Assembly (NCBI GenBank): GCA_963773625.1
Contig: CAVZCJ010000019.1
Coordinates: 62,001-126,000, forward strand
Source of the DNA: DATARH01 sp963773625
Lineage (GTDB): Bacteria > Pseudomonadota > Alphaproteobacteria > ATCC43930 > CGMCC-115725
DNA: 64,000 bases
Reading direction: 5' to 3'
A program made the translations under genes and the position numbers. The notes under the pieces were generated by a model. That model worked only from the letters and a program-made list of their open reading frames with translations. It was not told the DNA's origin and made no database searches. Positions 25,740 through 35,365 of this stretch are shown here, one piece after another (position 1 is the first letter of the stretch; each line of letters opens with the position of its first letter).

Positions 25740-26651
25740 CTAGTTCGCCTTCAGAAACCGCCGCAGCTCGGCGACCAAATCCTTCGGGTTGTCGCCCTGC
25801 ACGGTGTGGCCGGCCTTGGGCACGGTGACGAATTTGCCGTCGGGCAGCCGCGCGGCGAGCTTGATGCCGTCTTCCTCATGGAACACGTCGCTCTCGCCGC
25901 CGCGCACGATGAGGGTCGGGCACTTGATGCGGCTGAGCCCGTCGGCCAGCGCGGCGCGCTCGGCGCGGTGCTTTTCCTGGTCCAGCGCCTGAAACCGGCG
26001 GCGGTCGTATTTCCATCGCCAGGTGCCGTCCGGCTGCTGCCGCAGCGCGTGCATCAGGCTGCGGCGCAGGATTTTCGGGTCGCGGCGCGGATTGAACTCC
26101 AGCGCCTTTTCGATGATCGCCTCGATGGTGACGGTCTCGGCGACGCCGTTGACGAAATCGCGGATGCGGCTCGACCCCGGCCGGCGCATCTCCGGGCCGG
26201 CGTCGATGATCACCAGATTGTTCAGCCGTTCGGGATGGTTGACCGCGAAGGCGAGCGAATTGATCGCGCCGAGCGACATGCCGACCAGGATGAATTTGTC
26301 GAGGCCGAGATGGTCGACAAACCCCTTGGTGTCGGACAGCTGCGCGCCCATCGTGTAGTCGGCGTCCTCCGACCAGTCGGTGTCGCCGTGGCCGCGCTGG
26401 TCGAGCGCAACGCAGTGGTAGTCGTCGCGCAGCGCCAGGCAGACGAGGTCCCAGGTATGGGCGTTGAGGGCGCCGCCGTGCAGGAACACGATCGTCGGCA
26501 GGTGCTTGTTGCCCCAATCGAGATAATGAAACCGCATGCGCCCGAGATGAAATTCGTGGCTCGTCGGCAGTACGACATCGCTGAACTCGAAACCGGCGCG
26601 GACTGAAGTGGCTTCAAGATGCTCGCGGTATTCTTCGGGCGACAAGCTCAT
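25740..26651 (-). CDS. Alpha/beta fold hydrolase
   Basis: 303 residues of the alpha/beta hydrolase fold. The oxyanion strand is IVFLHGGALNAHTWD, the LDQRGHGDTDW element is typical, and the nucleophile elbow is GMSLGA with catalytic Ser. The acid is probably in RGGESDVFHEED and the His in PKAGHTVQGDNP near the C-terminus. These features fit meta-cleavage product hydrolases, epoxide hydrolases or esterases of catabolic pathways. No signal peptide is present. It is a single gene, divergent from the LLM gene at 26777. Confidence 0.88.
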   Translation of the reverse strand: MSLSPEEYREHLEATSVRAGFEFSDVVLPTSHEFHLGRMRFHYLDWGNKHLPTIVFLHGGALNAHTWDLVCLALRDDYHCVALDQRGHGDTDWSEDADYTMGAQLSDTKGFVDHLGLDKFILVGMSLGAINSLAFAVNHPERLNNLVIIDAGPEMRRPGSSRIRDFVNGVAETVTIEAIIEKALEFNPRRDPKILRRSLMHALRQQPDGTWRWKYDRRRFQALDQEKHRAERAALADGLSRIKCPTLIVRGGESDVFHEEDGIKLAARLPDGKFVTVPKAGHTVQGDNPKDLVAELRRFLKAN

Positions 26652-26776
26652 GGCAAAAACAAGCTCCTACGGCATTTTGCGCTGCATCATGGCGCGTCAG
26701 GGTTGCGGGCTGAAATGTTTTCCGCACCTGCGAAACCCGCTAACCTCGCATAGCTGATGATAAGCGAGGCTATGCG

Positions 26777-27991
26777 ATGAGCGAGATCAACCTGCGCCAC
26801 GGGATCTTCCTGCCGCCGTTCCATCCGAACGAGGAAGACCCGACGCAATGCCTCGAACGCGATCTCGAGCTGATGACATGGCTCGACCGGCTCGGCTTTC
26901 ACGAAGCGTGGATCGGCGAGCATCATTCGGCCGGGTTCGAGATCATCTCCAGCCCTGAAATCTTCATCGCCTTCGCCGCCGAGCGGACCAAGCACATCCG
27001 CTTCGGCACCGGCGTGATCTCGCTGCCCTATCACCACCCGATGATGGTCGCCGACCGCATCGTCCAGCTCGACCACATGACCCGCGGCCGGGTGATGTTC
27101 GGCGCCGGGCCGGGGCTCCTGGCGTCGGACGCGATCATGATGGGGATCGACCCGATCACCCAGCGCGACCGCATGGCGGAGTCGCTGGACGCGATCCTGC
27201 GGCTGTTCCGCGGCGAGACCGTCACCGAGAAGACCGAATGGTACACGATGGAGGGTTGCCGGCTGCACCTCTTGCCCTACACCAAGCCGTACCCCGAAGT
27301 CGCGGTGGTGAGCGCGGTGACCCCATCGGGCGGGCGGCTCGCCGGCAAATACGATCTCGGCATGATTTGCGTCGCCGCGACCAACCCGTTCGGCTTCGAC
27401 GCGCTCGGCTCGAACTGGCAGATCGCCAACGATGTCGCGGCGCAGGACGGCCGCATGATGGACCCCAACCGGCTGCGCCTGGTCGGGCCGATGCACATCG
27501 CCGAGACGCGCGCGCAAGCCTATGAGAACGCCAAATTCGGGTTCGAGCGCTATCTCGGCTACCTCAACAACAACCAGCCGCGCTTTATCGTGCCGGCGGG
27601 CAAGGACCCGCTCGAATGGTTCACCGAGAACCGCTTCGGGGTCTGCGGTACGCCTGACGACGCGATCGCCCTCATCGAACGGCTGCAGGACAAGCAGGGC
27701 CAGTTCGGCGCGATGCTGCAGCAGGCGCACAATTGGGCCGATTTCGAGGCGACCAAGCGCTCCTACGAACTCTATTCGCGCTACGTGATGCCGCATTTCT
27801 CCAAGCTCAATCAGAGCCGCGCGGCGTCCTATCAATGGTGCGGCGACAACCGCGACGAGTTCAGCGCCAAGCGCAACGCCGCCGCCAAGGCGATGTTCGA
27901 CAAGCACGAGGCCGAGCAGGCCGCCAAGCGCGAACTCGCCGAGGCCGGCGCCGGCATCGCCCGCCCCCAACGCGGCCGCGAGGCGTGGTAG
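26777..27991 (+). CDS. LLM class flavin-dependent monooxygenase (limonene monooxygenase-like)
   Basis: 404 residues, longer than the other three LLM proteins here. It begins with INLRHGIFLPPFHPNEEDPT and has EAWIGEHHSAGFE, FGTGVISLPYHHPMMVADR, QLDHMTRGRVMFGAGPGLL and GRLAGKYDLGMI. The C-terminal extension (about 60 residues, Ala/Lys/Glu rich) is common in the limonene 1,2-monooxygenase and alkanesulfonate-like subgroup. It should act as the oxygenase of a two-component system and need a flavin reductase, which is not adjacent. No frameshift is seen. Substrate unknown. Confidence 0.88.
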   Translation: MSEINLRHGIFLPPFHPNEEDPTQCLERDLELMTWLDRLGFHEAWIGEHHSAGFEIISSPEIFIAFAAERTKHIRFGTGVISLPYHHPMMVADRIVQLDHMTRGRVMFGAGPGLLASDAIMMGIDPITQRDRMAESLDAILRLFRGETVTEKTEWYTMEGCRLHLLPYTKPYPEVAVVSAVTPSGGRLAGKYDLGMICVAATNPFGFDALGSNWQIANDVAAQDGRMMDPNRLRLVGPMHIAETRAQAYENAKFGFERYLGYLNNNQPRFIVPAGKDPLEWFTENRFGVCGTPDDAIALIERLQDKQGQFGAMLQQAHNWADFEATKRSYELYSRYVMPHFSKLNQSRAASYQWCGDNRDEFSAKRNAAAKAMFDKHEAEQAAKRELAEAGAGIARPQRGREAW

Positions 27992-28111
27992 CAGCGACGT
28001 GAGCCGAGGCTCCGGCCTCGCGGTCGTGACTGGCGGTGATCGCAATCGCCGTAGTGTATAATCGCGGACGGTTTATGGCTTTATAAGCGCGCGCGAGTGG
28101 GGCAGGACCTT

Positions 28112-30316
28112 ATGTTGCCGGACGCTTGGCCTCATGATGCACTGCCGCGCGGGACAATCCTCAACGGCTACAGCATTCAAGCGGTTCTCGGGCGCGGCGG
28201 CTTCGGAATTACCTACCAAGCCGTTGACGAGTTGGATCAACTCTTTGCGGTCAAAGAGTGCTTTCCGCGCCAATTTGTCTATCGCGCCGACCGTGAAGTC
28301 TTACCTAACTCTGACTCCGAGGAAAAAGGGTTCCAAGACTGCCGGGATCGTTTCTTGCGGGAAGCGCGAGCGCTGGCTCAGCTGGGGAGCGCACACGGCG
28401 ACAACGGTGTGGTCAGGGTCGTAACCTATTTCAGGGCCCACCAGACCGCCTACATCGTGATGGAGTTACTGGACGGCGACACATTGGAAGACCTGATTAA
28501 AACCAATAAAGGCAATTTCCCAAAACATGCTCTTGAATATATTTTTGATGAACTACTGAAAAGTCTTGAGAAAGTTCATGAATTTGGCTTGATTCATCGC
28601 GATATCAAGCCGAACAACATCATAATGAGGGAGAACAATCGACCTATTTTAATAGATTTTGGAGCAGCCAGAGCATCGTCGGTTGGACAGGCGACCAATT
28701 TTACACAAATATTTTCGGAAAGTTATGCGCCAATCGAACAGATACTTGCGACAACGCAAGGCCCGATGTCTGACATTTATGCCATCGGCGCAACGTTTTA
28801 CCGGGCGATCGGCGGCAAAACGGTGGATGCATTGTCCAGGCAGCAGGCGCTGCTCCTGAACAAGCCCGATCCGCAGCCGCCCGCTGTAGAGATAGGCGCC
28901 GGTCGATATGAGCCGCGTTTTTTGATGGCGGTCGATGCCGCGCTGCGCGTCCAACCCGACCAGAGACCGCAATCGGCCACCGACCTGATGAGGCTGCTGT
29001 CGGACGGACAAGACGATCGGGCTGCCATGCGCGTCGCGCCGATCGCGAGCATAGTGTCCCGACCTGATGCAGATATAACAATCACCAGGACATCATCAAA
29101 ACCAAGATCGACTTTTCAGGTAGAAGAAAACAATAAAAAAGAGGCGATACAATTAACCCCAAATATCAAGAAAATGCCTGCAGTTTCCCGCTGGATGTTG
29201 CTTGTTATTGGGTTGGTTCTCGTCGGATCAGGTCTGGGAGGCTGGTCGATACTTTGGTATCTCTCGAAATCGCAGCCGAGTCCGAGTTCGTCGGCCGCTA
29301 CTTCCTCCGTGCCCACCTCAGAACCGCCGCCCGCGCCAAGCCCCCCGCCGCCCGCGCCGGTTCTGGAACCAAAGCCAACGCCAGCCCCGCTGCCGCCGCC
29401 CGCACCGGCAGTGCAGGAGCCTTCCGCGGCGGATGCCCTGGCCAAGGGAAATGCGGCGCTCAGAAGCAAGGACTACGCGGAGGCGATGACTTGGTTTCGC
29501 AGGGCGGCGGAACAGGGCAATGCCGATGCCGAGATCGACATCGCGTTTCTGTACCAGAACGCTCAGGGTGTACCGCGAGATTATGCCGAGGCGATGACCT
29601 GGTTTCGCAAGGCGGCGGAGCAGGGTAATGGCCGTGCCGAGAATGCCATCGGCTTTCTGTACGACAAGGGTTGGGGCGTCCCGCAGGATTATGCCCAGGC
29701 AATGCGCTGGTACCGTATGGCCGCCGACCATGGCTATTCGAGTGCCGTTCGGAACGTCGGAATCCTCTACAAAAACGGTTGGGGCGTGCCCCAGGATTAT
29801 GCCGAGGCGATGCGTTGGTTCCGCAAGGCCGCCGACCAGGGGAATGCCGAAGCGATGAACAGTATCGGCGTGCTCTTTGAATATGGCCTAGGTGTGCCGC
29901 AGGACTACGCGCAGGCGATGAGCTGGTACCGCAAGGCCGCCGATCAGGGCAATCTAACTGCCGAGACCAACATAGGATTGTTGTACGAAAGGGGTCGAGG
30001 GGTACCCCGAGATTATGCCGAGGCGATGCGGTGGTACCGCAAGGCCGCCGATCAGGGCAATGCCGCCGCTGAGAACAATATTGGAGTGTTGTACGACAGA
30101 GGTTGGGGCGTACCGCAGGATTATGTTGAGGGACTGCGCTGGTACCGCATGGCGGCCGACCAGGGAAATGATGTGGCCGAGAATAACATCGCGAAATCAT
30201 ACGAAACCGGCCGCGGCGTACAAAAAGACCTGGATCAAGCCCGCCTTTGGAGAGAAAGGGCCGCGGCAAGCGGTAATCAAGACGCGAAGAACTGGCTGGC
30301 ATCGCACCGCCGGTAA
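28112..30316 (+). CDS. Hanks-type Ser/Thr protein kinase with C-terminal Sel1 repeats
   Basis: 734 residues. The kinase domain (about 10-280) is complete: GRGGFGITYQ glycine loop, VKEC with the ATP Lys, VMELLDGDTLEDL hinge, HRDIKPNN catalytic loop, DFGAAR magnesium loop and an APE-like ESYAPIEQ. It is followed by a polar linker, one transmembrane helix (WMLLVIGLVLVGSGLGGW, about residue 360), a Pro-rich stretch, then seven full and one partial Sel1 repeats of 36 residues (WFRKAAEQGN... GVPQDYAEAM). The repeats should lie outside the cytoplasmic membrane as a sensor or binding module. ATG 28112 is preferred to GTG 28097. The kinase C-lobe DNA is A/T-rich. Confidence 0.85.
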   Translation: MLPDAWPHDALPRGTILNGYSIQAVLGRGGFGITYQAVDELDQLFAVKECFPRQFVYRADREVLPNSDSEEKGFQDCRDRFLREARALAQLGSAHGDNGVVRVVTYFRAHQTAYIVMELLDGDTLEDLIKTNKGNFPKHALEYIFDELLKSLEKVHEFGLIHRDIKPNNIIMRENNRPILIDFGAARASSVGQATNFTQIFSESYAPIEQILATTQGPMSDIYAIGATFYRAIGGKTVDALSRQQALLLNKPDPQPPAVEIGAGRYEPRFLMAVDAALRVQPDQRPQSATDLMRLLSDGQDDRAAMRVAPIASIVSRPDADITITRTSSKPRSTFQVEENNKKEAIQLTPNIKKMPAVSRWMLLVIGLVLVGSGLGGWSILWYLSKSQPSPSSSAATSSVPTSEPPPAPSPPPPAPVLEPKPTPAPLPPPAPAVQEPSAADALAKGNAALRSKDYAEAMTWFRRAAEQGNADAEIDIAFLYQNAQGVPRDYAEAMTWFRKAAEQGNGRAENAIGFLYDKGWGVPQDYAQAMRWYRMAADHGYSSAVRNVGILYKNGWGVPQDYAEAMRWFRKAADQGNAEAMNSIGVLFEYGLGVPQDYAQAMSWYRKAADQGNLTAETNIGLLYERGRGVPRDYAEAMRWYRKAADQGNAAAENNIGVLYDRGWGVPQDYVEGLRWYRMAADQGNDVAENNIAKSYETGRGVQKDLDQARLWRERAAASGNQDAKNWLASHRR

Positions 30317-30358
30317 TTCAGGGTGGAGGCGAGGCAGCTCAGTAGAGAGGTAAACGCG

Positions 30359-30856
30359 TCAGCTCGCTTGGGGGTGAAACCTTGTCAAATGCTCCCGCGC
30401 CACTTCCGCCGAGTTCTGCGCCGCGGCTTCCTTGTCGAGCACGCGTTTGATCCGCTCCCCCGGAAAGCCGAGCTGCGCCAGCGCGATGCCGGTGTCGAAC
30501 ACCTCGCGGTATTCGGCGATGAGGCCATTCTCCAGCCGGAAGCAGCTGATGCCGCGGATCAGCACCGGCTTACCCTCGCAGCCCGGCATTTTCGAGGCAA
30601 AGCTGAAGCGGAACCAGGCATAGCCGAGCGCGCCATCGAACACCGGCTCGTCAAACTCCCAGCGGTAGTTCTCGCCGGTGTCGTGAAAGCGCTGCAGCAT
30701 CGCGGCGATCGCGGCGCGGCCGCGATGCAGGCCAAAGAAATTGTCGTCATAGGTCGCGGCTTCGGTGAACAGCGCCGCGAAACGGGCGCCTTCATTGGCG
30801 CATCCGGCGGCGGTGAAGCGGCTGAGGATGTTGCGGAATTCGTTGACGTCGGTCAT
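30359..30856 (-). CDS. NTF2-like / SnoaL-like domain protein
   Basis: 165 residues forming a single nuclear-transport-factor-2-like fold: an N-terminal helix pair (EFRNILSRFTAAGCANEGARFAALF split across two helices), TYDDNFFGLHRGRAAIAAML, then the strand series EFDEPVFDGALGYAWFRFSF, VLIRGISCFRLENGLIAEYR and VFDTGIALAQLG. The pattern is that of uncharacterised SnoaL-like proteins of catabolic regions; limonene-epoxide-hydrolase-like activity is possible but its catalytic triad cannot be recognised. No signal peptide. The 287 bases between it and the next gene show only GC-rich imperfect hairpins. Confidence 0.75.
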   Translation of the reverse strand: MTDVNEFRNILSRFTAAGCANEGARFAALFTEAATYDDNFFGLHRGRAAIAAMLQRFHDTGENYRWEFDEPVFDGALGYAWFRFSFASKMPGCEGKPVLIRGISCFRLENGLIAEYREVFDTGIALAQLGFPGERIKRVLDKEAAAQNSAEVAREHLTRFHPQAS

Positions 30857-31143
30857 CGCTGGCTCCCTTGACGACCTTGGGCCCGGATTAGCGAAACCTT
30901 AAGCCGCGCCACCGATCTTCCGCGGCGGTTTCGCCCTCGCAATCGCCGCCGAGTTCAGGGAGGTCTCTCTTGTCACTTTGGTGCGCCTTAAGCCTTTACG
31001 CGCTTTTCCTCGTTTGGGTGGGGCAGAGCATTCGCCTGCTCCACATGCTCGCCTCGGGCGCGTGGTGTCGATAGCTCCCCGGTAGCATTCGTCGGCGGCC
31101 GCGGCGCGGGCATCGCCGGCGTCGAACCCGGCCCGGCCCCCGC

Positions 31144-32022
31144 TCAGGTCAAATAGTCGAGCTTAAACCCGTTGCCCCAGCGCTTGATGTGGCCGACCGA
31201 GGGCGAGGGGAAGTGCATCGTGCAGCACAGCGTGTCGGTGTCGCAGTATTTCTCGAAAAACGCCCGCCGTGTTCGCACGCCTTGGTCGCGGTCGGTATCG
31301 ACCCGCATCACCAGCTCGGGATAGCGCGCCTGGATCGGCGAATGGATGAGATCGCCGGTGAACACCGCCTGGTCGTGGCCCTTGCCGGCGCACACCGCGA
31401 AATGGTCGGGCGTGTGGCCCGGTGTCGGCATCAGCCGGATGTGGTCGTTGAGCGCGTGGTCGCTGGTCACCAGCTCGGCCTTGTTGGCCTCGACGATCGG
31501 CAGCACGCTCTCCTTGATGGGGTCGGCTGCAAACCCGGCCGGCACCTCGGAGCCGGTCCAGAAATCGTATTCCTTTTTCGAGAAGAGGTAGCGCGCCTTC
31601 GGAAAGGTCGGGACCCAGCGGCCGTTCTCCAGCTTGGTGTTCCAGCCGACATGGTCGCCATGCAGGTGCGTGCACATCACGAAATCGATGTCCTCGACCC
31701 CGAGCCCGGCCGCCTTCAGCGCCGCCATCCAGCTGCCGTCGCTCTTGTTGTTCCAGGTCGGGCGCAGCGGGAAGGTCTTGTTGTTGCCGATGCAGGCGTC
31801 GACCAGGATGTTGTGATGCGGCGTCTTCACAACATAGGACTGGAAGCACAGCACGACATTGCCGGTCTCACGGGCGTAGCCGCCGGGCGCCAGCCAGGAG
31901 AGGTTCTCCTCCAGCGTCTCCTTCGACAATGTCGGCAGGAATTCGAGCATCGGCGTGAAGCCCTGCTCCTGCTCGACGATCCGGTGAATGGTCATGTCGT
32001 TGACGGCGTAGGTCGTGCGCAT
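31144..32022 (-). CDS. MBL-fold metallo-hydrolase
   Basis: 292 residues of the metallo-beta-lactamase fold. The metal motif is CTHLHGDHVGW (H-x-H-x-D-H), the third His is in PTPGHTPDH, the bridging Asp in FTGDLIHSP, and the last His in TMHFPSPSVGHI. This matches the N-acyl homoserine lactonase/AidC-like and alkylsulfatase-adjacent hydrolases that cleave lactones or esters. The N-terminus (TIHRIVEQEQGF) is without signal peptide, so it is cytoplasmic. Quorum-quenching is possible but cannot be claimed. It is a single gene. Confidence 0.87.
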   Translation of the reverse strand: MRTTYAVNDMTIHRIVEQEQGFTPMLEFLPTLSKETLEENLSWLAPGGYARETGNVVLCFQSYVVKTPHHNILVDACIGNNKTFPLRPTWNNKSDGSWMAALKAAGLGVEDIDFVMCTHLHGDHVGWNTKLENGRWVPTFPKARYLFSKKEYDFWTGSEVPAGFAADPIKESVLPIVEANKAELVTSDHALNDHIRLMPTPGHTPDHFAVCAGKGHDQAVFTGDLIHSPIQARYPELVMRVDTDRDQGVRTRRAFFEKYCDTDTLCCTMHFPSPSVGHIKRWGNGFKLDYLT

Positions 32023-32101
32023 GGCAACCCGCTCCCCAGGTTCGTGGCTGTTGCGATGATCGTAGCGCCCGGCCGCGGGTAGGGCAAACGCCGCCGGTTC
32101 C

Positions 32102-33989
32102 CTAGAAACGCCAGTCGCCGATAAAGTTGATGGTGGCGTTCCTGCCGCCGAAAAAAGTCCAGAAGGGACCCTCGCTGAATTGCGCCTTGGCGACCGGGGT
32201 ATTGCCGCTGGCGTCGCTGAAAATCAGCGTCGTCGTGCTCGCTTTCGCGAACAGCACCGGCAAGGTGAACCCCGCCGGGATCGTGAAACTGGTCGACGCG
32301 GCGCAGTTCGCGCTGTTCGAACTGGTGACCTTTACGAAGCCGCTATGGGTATTGTTCTTGAAGGTTATCATCGTCAGGTTGGGGCTGAACCCCGGCGCTC
32401 CCGTGAGATCCAGCTCGAACCCCGCGCACGTCCCGGTGGGTGCGCAATGCGGGTCCGAGCTTTTGATCGCCACCCCGCTGGTGAAGACCGAGGGCGTTGT
32501 TGTCATCGGCTGGCGCCAGGTGAACAGATCGAGCATGGACAGGGGCAGCACCTGGAGCGCTGGCATGCAGGCCGGGGGCGTGCCATCGCTCGGCCATGGC
32601 GGCAGCACTTCGAACCCGACGCTGACCGAGTCGCTGAAGCTCTGCTGCGGGTCCGCGACCGTGACCTGAGTGATGAATTTGCCCGGCGAGGCGTTGGACG
32701 AAGCGGACAAAGTCAGGTTCGCGGTAGCCGGCGCCTGCGGCGGCGCGAAGTCGGCGAACGCTGGGCTCACCGCGACGCTAACCCCGCTCGTCAATGCCGG
32801 AGCCGACGTCAGTAGATCGAGGCAGCAGGGAGAAGCAATGTTCAGGCGACCCGAATAGCCGAACGAGGCGATCGTGATCGTCGACGCCGCCGAGCTGCCG
32901 GAAAAGACAGGGAGTGCTCGCGGGTCGAAAATTGGGTCGACGTTCAGCGGCGGCGAACCGGGGGACGCGGCAAGGAGCTCTTTCCCGCCAAAAATCAGCA
33001 CCCCATTGCCGTTCGCGTCGAACTCGACGAGGCGGCCGGCGGGCCCGTCGCTCGCCCAGACATTGCCCGCTGAATCCGCGGCTACATCGGTCGGCTCGAT
33101 GAGCTGGCCCGGCCCGATGCCGTTGGTCCCGAATTTCGCTAGAAATTTCCCGTTCGCATCGAACTTCTGGATTCGGCTGTTGCCAAAATCGGCCACGTAA
33201 ACATAGTCCGGCGATGCCACAGTGAGGCCGGAGGGATAGATGAACTGGCCGGCGCCGCTGCCCGGCGAAGGCGGCGAGCAGGTTGCTGCGGTACAAGAGA
33301 AGCCCCGGCTCGCCTGACGCCCTGAGTTGCAGTGGCTCCTTATTATTATAGGGAAGCGGCTGGTCGTGCAGCGCCCCAGCCATCCGATAAAGGCACCGCT
33401 CGCCCTTTGGGTTACAGGGTCGATCGTCAGCTGCCATCGCTGGATGCGATGATTTCCGCTATCGGCGACAAAGACGGTCGCGCCGCCGAGGCCGACGGCG
33501 ATGTCGGTCGGGTTGGAAAACTGGCCGTCGCCGCTTCCGACCGTGCCGCCCCAGCTCCCCAGTTGCTGGCTGCCGTCAGGGCTGAATTTCTGCATCAGGC
33601 CCGTGCGATCGAGCACATAGATGTAGTTGTTGCCGTCGAGCGCGACGGCAACGGCGTTGGTAACTTGCGACAGCGCAGCGCCTGGAGCCGCGAACTGGCC
33701 GGAAGCGGCGTCGAGTTTCTTCACCCCGGCGTCGGCGGTGGCGACGTAGATGTTGTCATGAGAGTCGACCGCGAGCCGCAGCGGATCGAGGCTCGGCGAG
33801 TGCCAAACGAGGTTGACGGACGCTGTTGTATTTGTCGATCCGGTGGCGCCCCGGCTCGGAGATGATGAGATTGCCCAGATTGTCGACCGCGACCGAAATC
33901 GGGGCGTCGAACATGTACGCCGCCCGGGCCTGAGACCCCAGCGCGCACACGACCGCGATAGCCATCGCCAGCCTGATGAACGATCTCAT
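32102..33989 (-). CDS. Secreted NHL-repeat protein with Ig-like C-terminal half (frameshifted)
   Basis: About 629 residues. ATG 33989 has GGAGG five bases upstream and begins a signal peptide (RSFIRLAMAIAVVCALGSQARA). The frame slips by one base near 33828: RHRIDKYN continues in the second frame as SVNLVWHSPSLDPLRLAVDS. At least four NHL-type blades follow (NYIYVLDRTGLMQKFSPDG, TVFVADSGNHRIQRW, YVYVADFGNSRIQKFDANG, NVWASDGPAGRLVEFDANG). The second half is Ser/Thr/Pro/Ala-rich with beta-sandwich-like strands and several Cys pairs, with no recognised family. It is predicted to be extracytoplasmic; function unknown. Confidence 0.65.
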
Positions 33990-34183
33990 CAACCCCTCCG
34001 CCAGAATGAACGGACGTCGGCAGCGCCAAAGCCGGCCGCGCTGGGCAGTATTACCAAGAGCTTACAGTCTCGATGAGATCAATTAGCACCAATGCTGTTG
34101 ATTATGGTTACCCGTCCTGTTTGCGACCTTAGATTGCCGACCCCGCGAAGCCTGCTCGATGCATGTGGCCGGCCTCGCAGTCG

Positions 34184-35320
34184 TTACTTCATCCCGTAGC
34201 GCGCCATCTCGTCGGCGATGTCTGCTTGGATTGCTTTCGCCGCGGCGATGTCCGCATTGCCGGTCGGATCGGTTTTTTTTAGCTTGATCATCCCGCGGCC
34301 ATAGAGCGAGCTCGCCGATTTCGGGTCCAGCCTCAGGGACGCGTCGTAATCGGCCAACGCTTCGTCATAGCGGCCGAGCAGGTAATAGGCGAAGCCGCGA
34401 TTGGTGAGCGTGTTTGCGTGGCCGGGCTTGAGGCGCAACGCCGTGTCGCAGTCCGAGAGCGCCGACTGTGCCTGGCCGCTGATCGCGCGCGCCAAGCAGC
34501 GGTTGCCGTAGGCACTGCTGTCTTTCGGATCGAGCTCGATCGTCTTGGTGTAGTCCGCGATGGCGCGGGCGGTATCGCCCTTGTGGGCGTAGACATTGCC
34601 GCGGTTGTAGTAGGCGAGAGCGAATTTCGGATTGAGCGCGATCGCCTTGGTATAGTCCGCGATGGCGCGAACGGTATCGCCCTTATGGTCGTACGCGATG
34701 CCGCGGTTGTTGTAGGCGAGCGCGTCTTTCGGATCGAGCTCGATCGCCTTGGTGTCGTCGGCGATGGCGCGGTCGTCCTCGCCTTTGTGTAAGTAGGCAA
34801 GGCCGCGGCTGCCGTAGGCCCAGGCGTCTTTGGGATCGAGCTCGATCGCCTTGGTGTAATCGGCGATGGCGCGGTCGTCCTCGCCTTTGTCGGCGTAGAC
34901 GTTGCCGCGGTTGTAGTAGGCGAGAGCGAATTTCGGATTGAGCTCGATCGCCTTGGTGTAGTCGGCGACCGCGCGGTCGTCCTCGACTTTGTGGCGATAG
35001 GAGATGCCGCGGTTGTTGAAGGTAGCGGCGTCTCTTGGGTCGAGCTCGATCGCCTTGGTGAAGTCGGCGATGGCCCGGTCATAGTCGCCCTCGCGATCGT
35101 AGGCGTTGCCGCGGCTGTTGTAGGCGCTAGCCAGATCCTTCTGAGTTCGATTGCCTTCCAGAATGATGATCGTGCAGGCGCTGATTTGCATCTGCGGCGA
35201 GTCCGCCTCGTTTGCGCAAGCGGCCCAAACGGGAGATCGCTGGGCCTCGGCCCGCGGGCTCGCGACGAGTGACGCGATGATCGGCGCCACCATCGCCACT
35301 AAACGCGTATTCGCGCGCAT
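34184..35320 (-). CDS. Secreted TPR-repeat protein (paralogue 1)
   Basis: 378 residues: a signal peptide (MRANTRLVAMVAPIIASLVASPRAEA), a Cys-containing cap (AACANEADSPQMQISACTII), then about eight tetratricopeptide repeats of 34 residues with the consensus AYxNRGxxYxxKGDxxRAIADYTKAIELDPK, and a C-terminal cap ending DEMARYGMK. It is closely similar along its whole length to the next gene upstream, which has fewer repeats. The repeats are nearly identical at DNA level (102-base units), so repeat number may vary between strains. A role in protein-protein contact in the periplasm is inferred from the fold. Confidence 0.8.
   Translation of the reverse strand: MRANTRLVAMVAPIIASLVASPRAEAQRSPVWAACANEADSPQMQISACTIIILEGNRTQKDLASAYNSRGNAYDREGDYDRAIADFTKAIELDPRDAATFNNRGISYRHKVEDDRAVADYTKAIELNPKFALAYYNRGNVYADKGEDDRAIADYTKAIELDPKDAWAYGSRGLAYLHKGEDDRAIADDTKAIELDPKDALAYNNRGIAYDHKGDTVRAIADYTKAIALNPKFALAYYNRGNVYAHKGDTARAIADYTKTIELDPKDSSAYGNRCLARAISGQAQSALSDCDTALRLKPGHANTLTNRGFAYYLLGRYDEALADYDASLRLDPKSASSLYGRGMIKLKKTDPTGNADIAAAKAIQADIADEMARYGMK
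34516..35127. repeat. Tandem 102-base units encoding TPR repeats
   Basis: Within the TPR gene at 34184 the sequence repeats every 102 bases (34 codons), with blocks such as CTCGATCGCCTTGGTGTA and GCGATGGCGCGGTCGTCCTC recurring almost unchanged. The same units occur in the neighbouring paralogue. The repeats are coding and in frame, and are a likely site of recombination and of assembly error. Confidence 0.55.
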
Positions 35321-35365
35321 TGGCCCTCCGCTTGTACGGCTGCGATACACTCGCCGCCGCGACGA

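Noticed and set aside
28005..28020. CGAGGC-TCCG-GCCTCG hairpin behind the LLM gene as terminator
   Set aside because: Only a six-base stem and no U-run.
29460..30302. 280-codon minus-strand frame with repeated Cys/Arg/Pro units
   Set aside because: The repeats are the mirror image of the Sel1 repeats on the plus strand, not an independent protein.
34516..35127. Regularly spaced repeats that might suggest a CRISPR array
   Set aside because: The 102-base periodicity is coding and in frame with TPR units; there are no unique spacers or short palindromic repeats.
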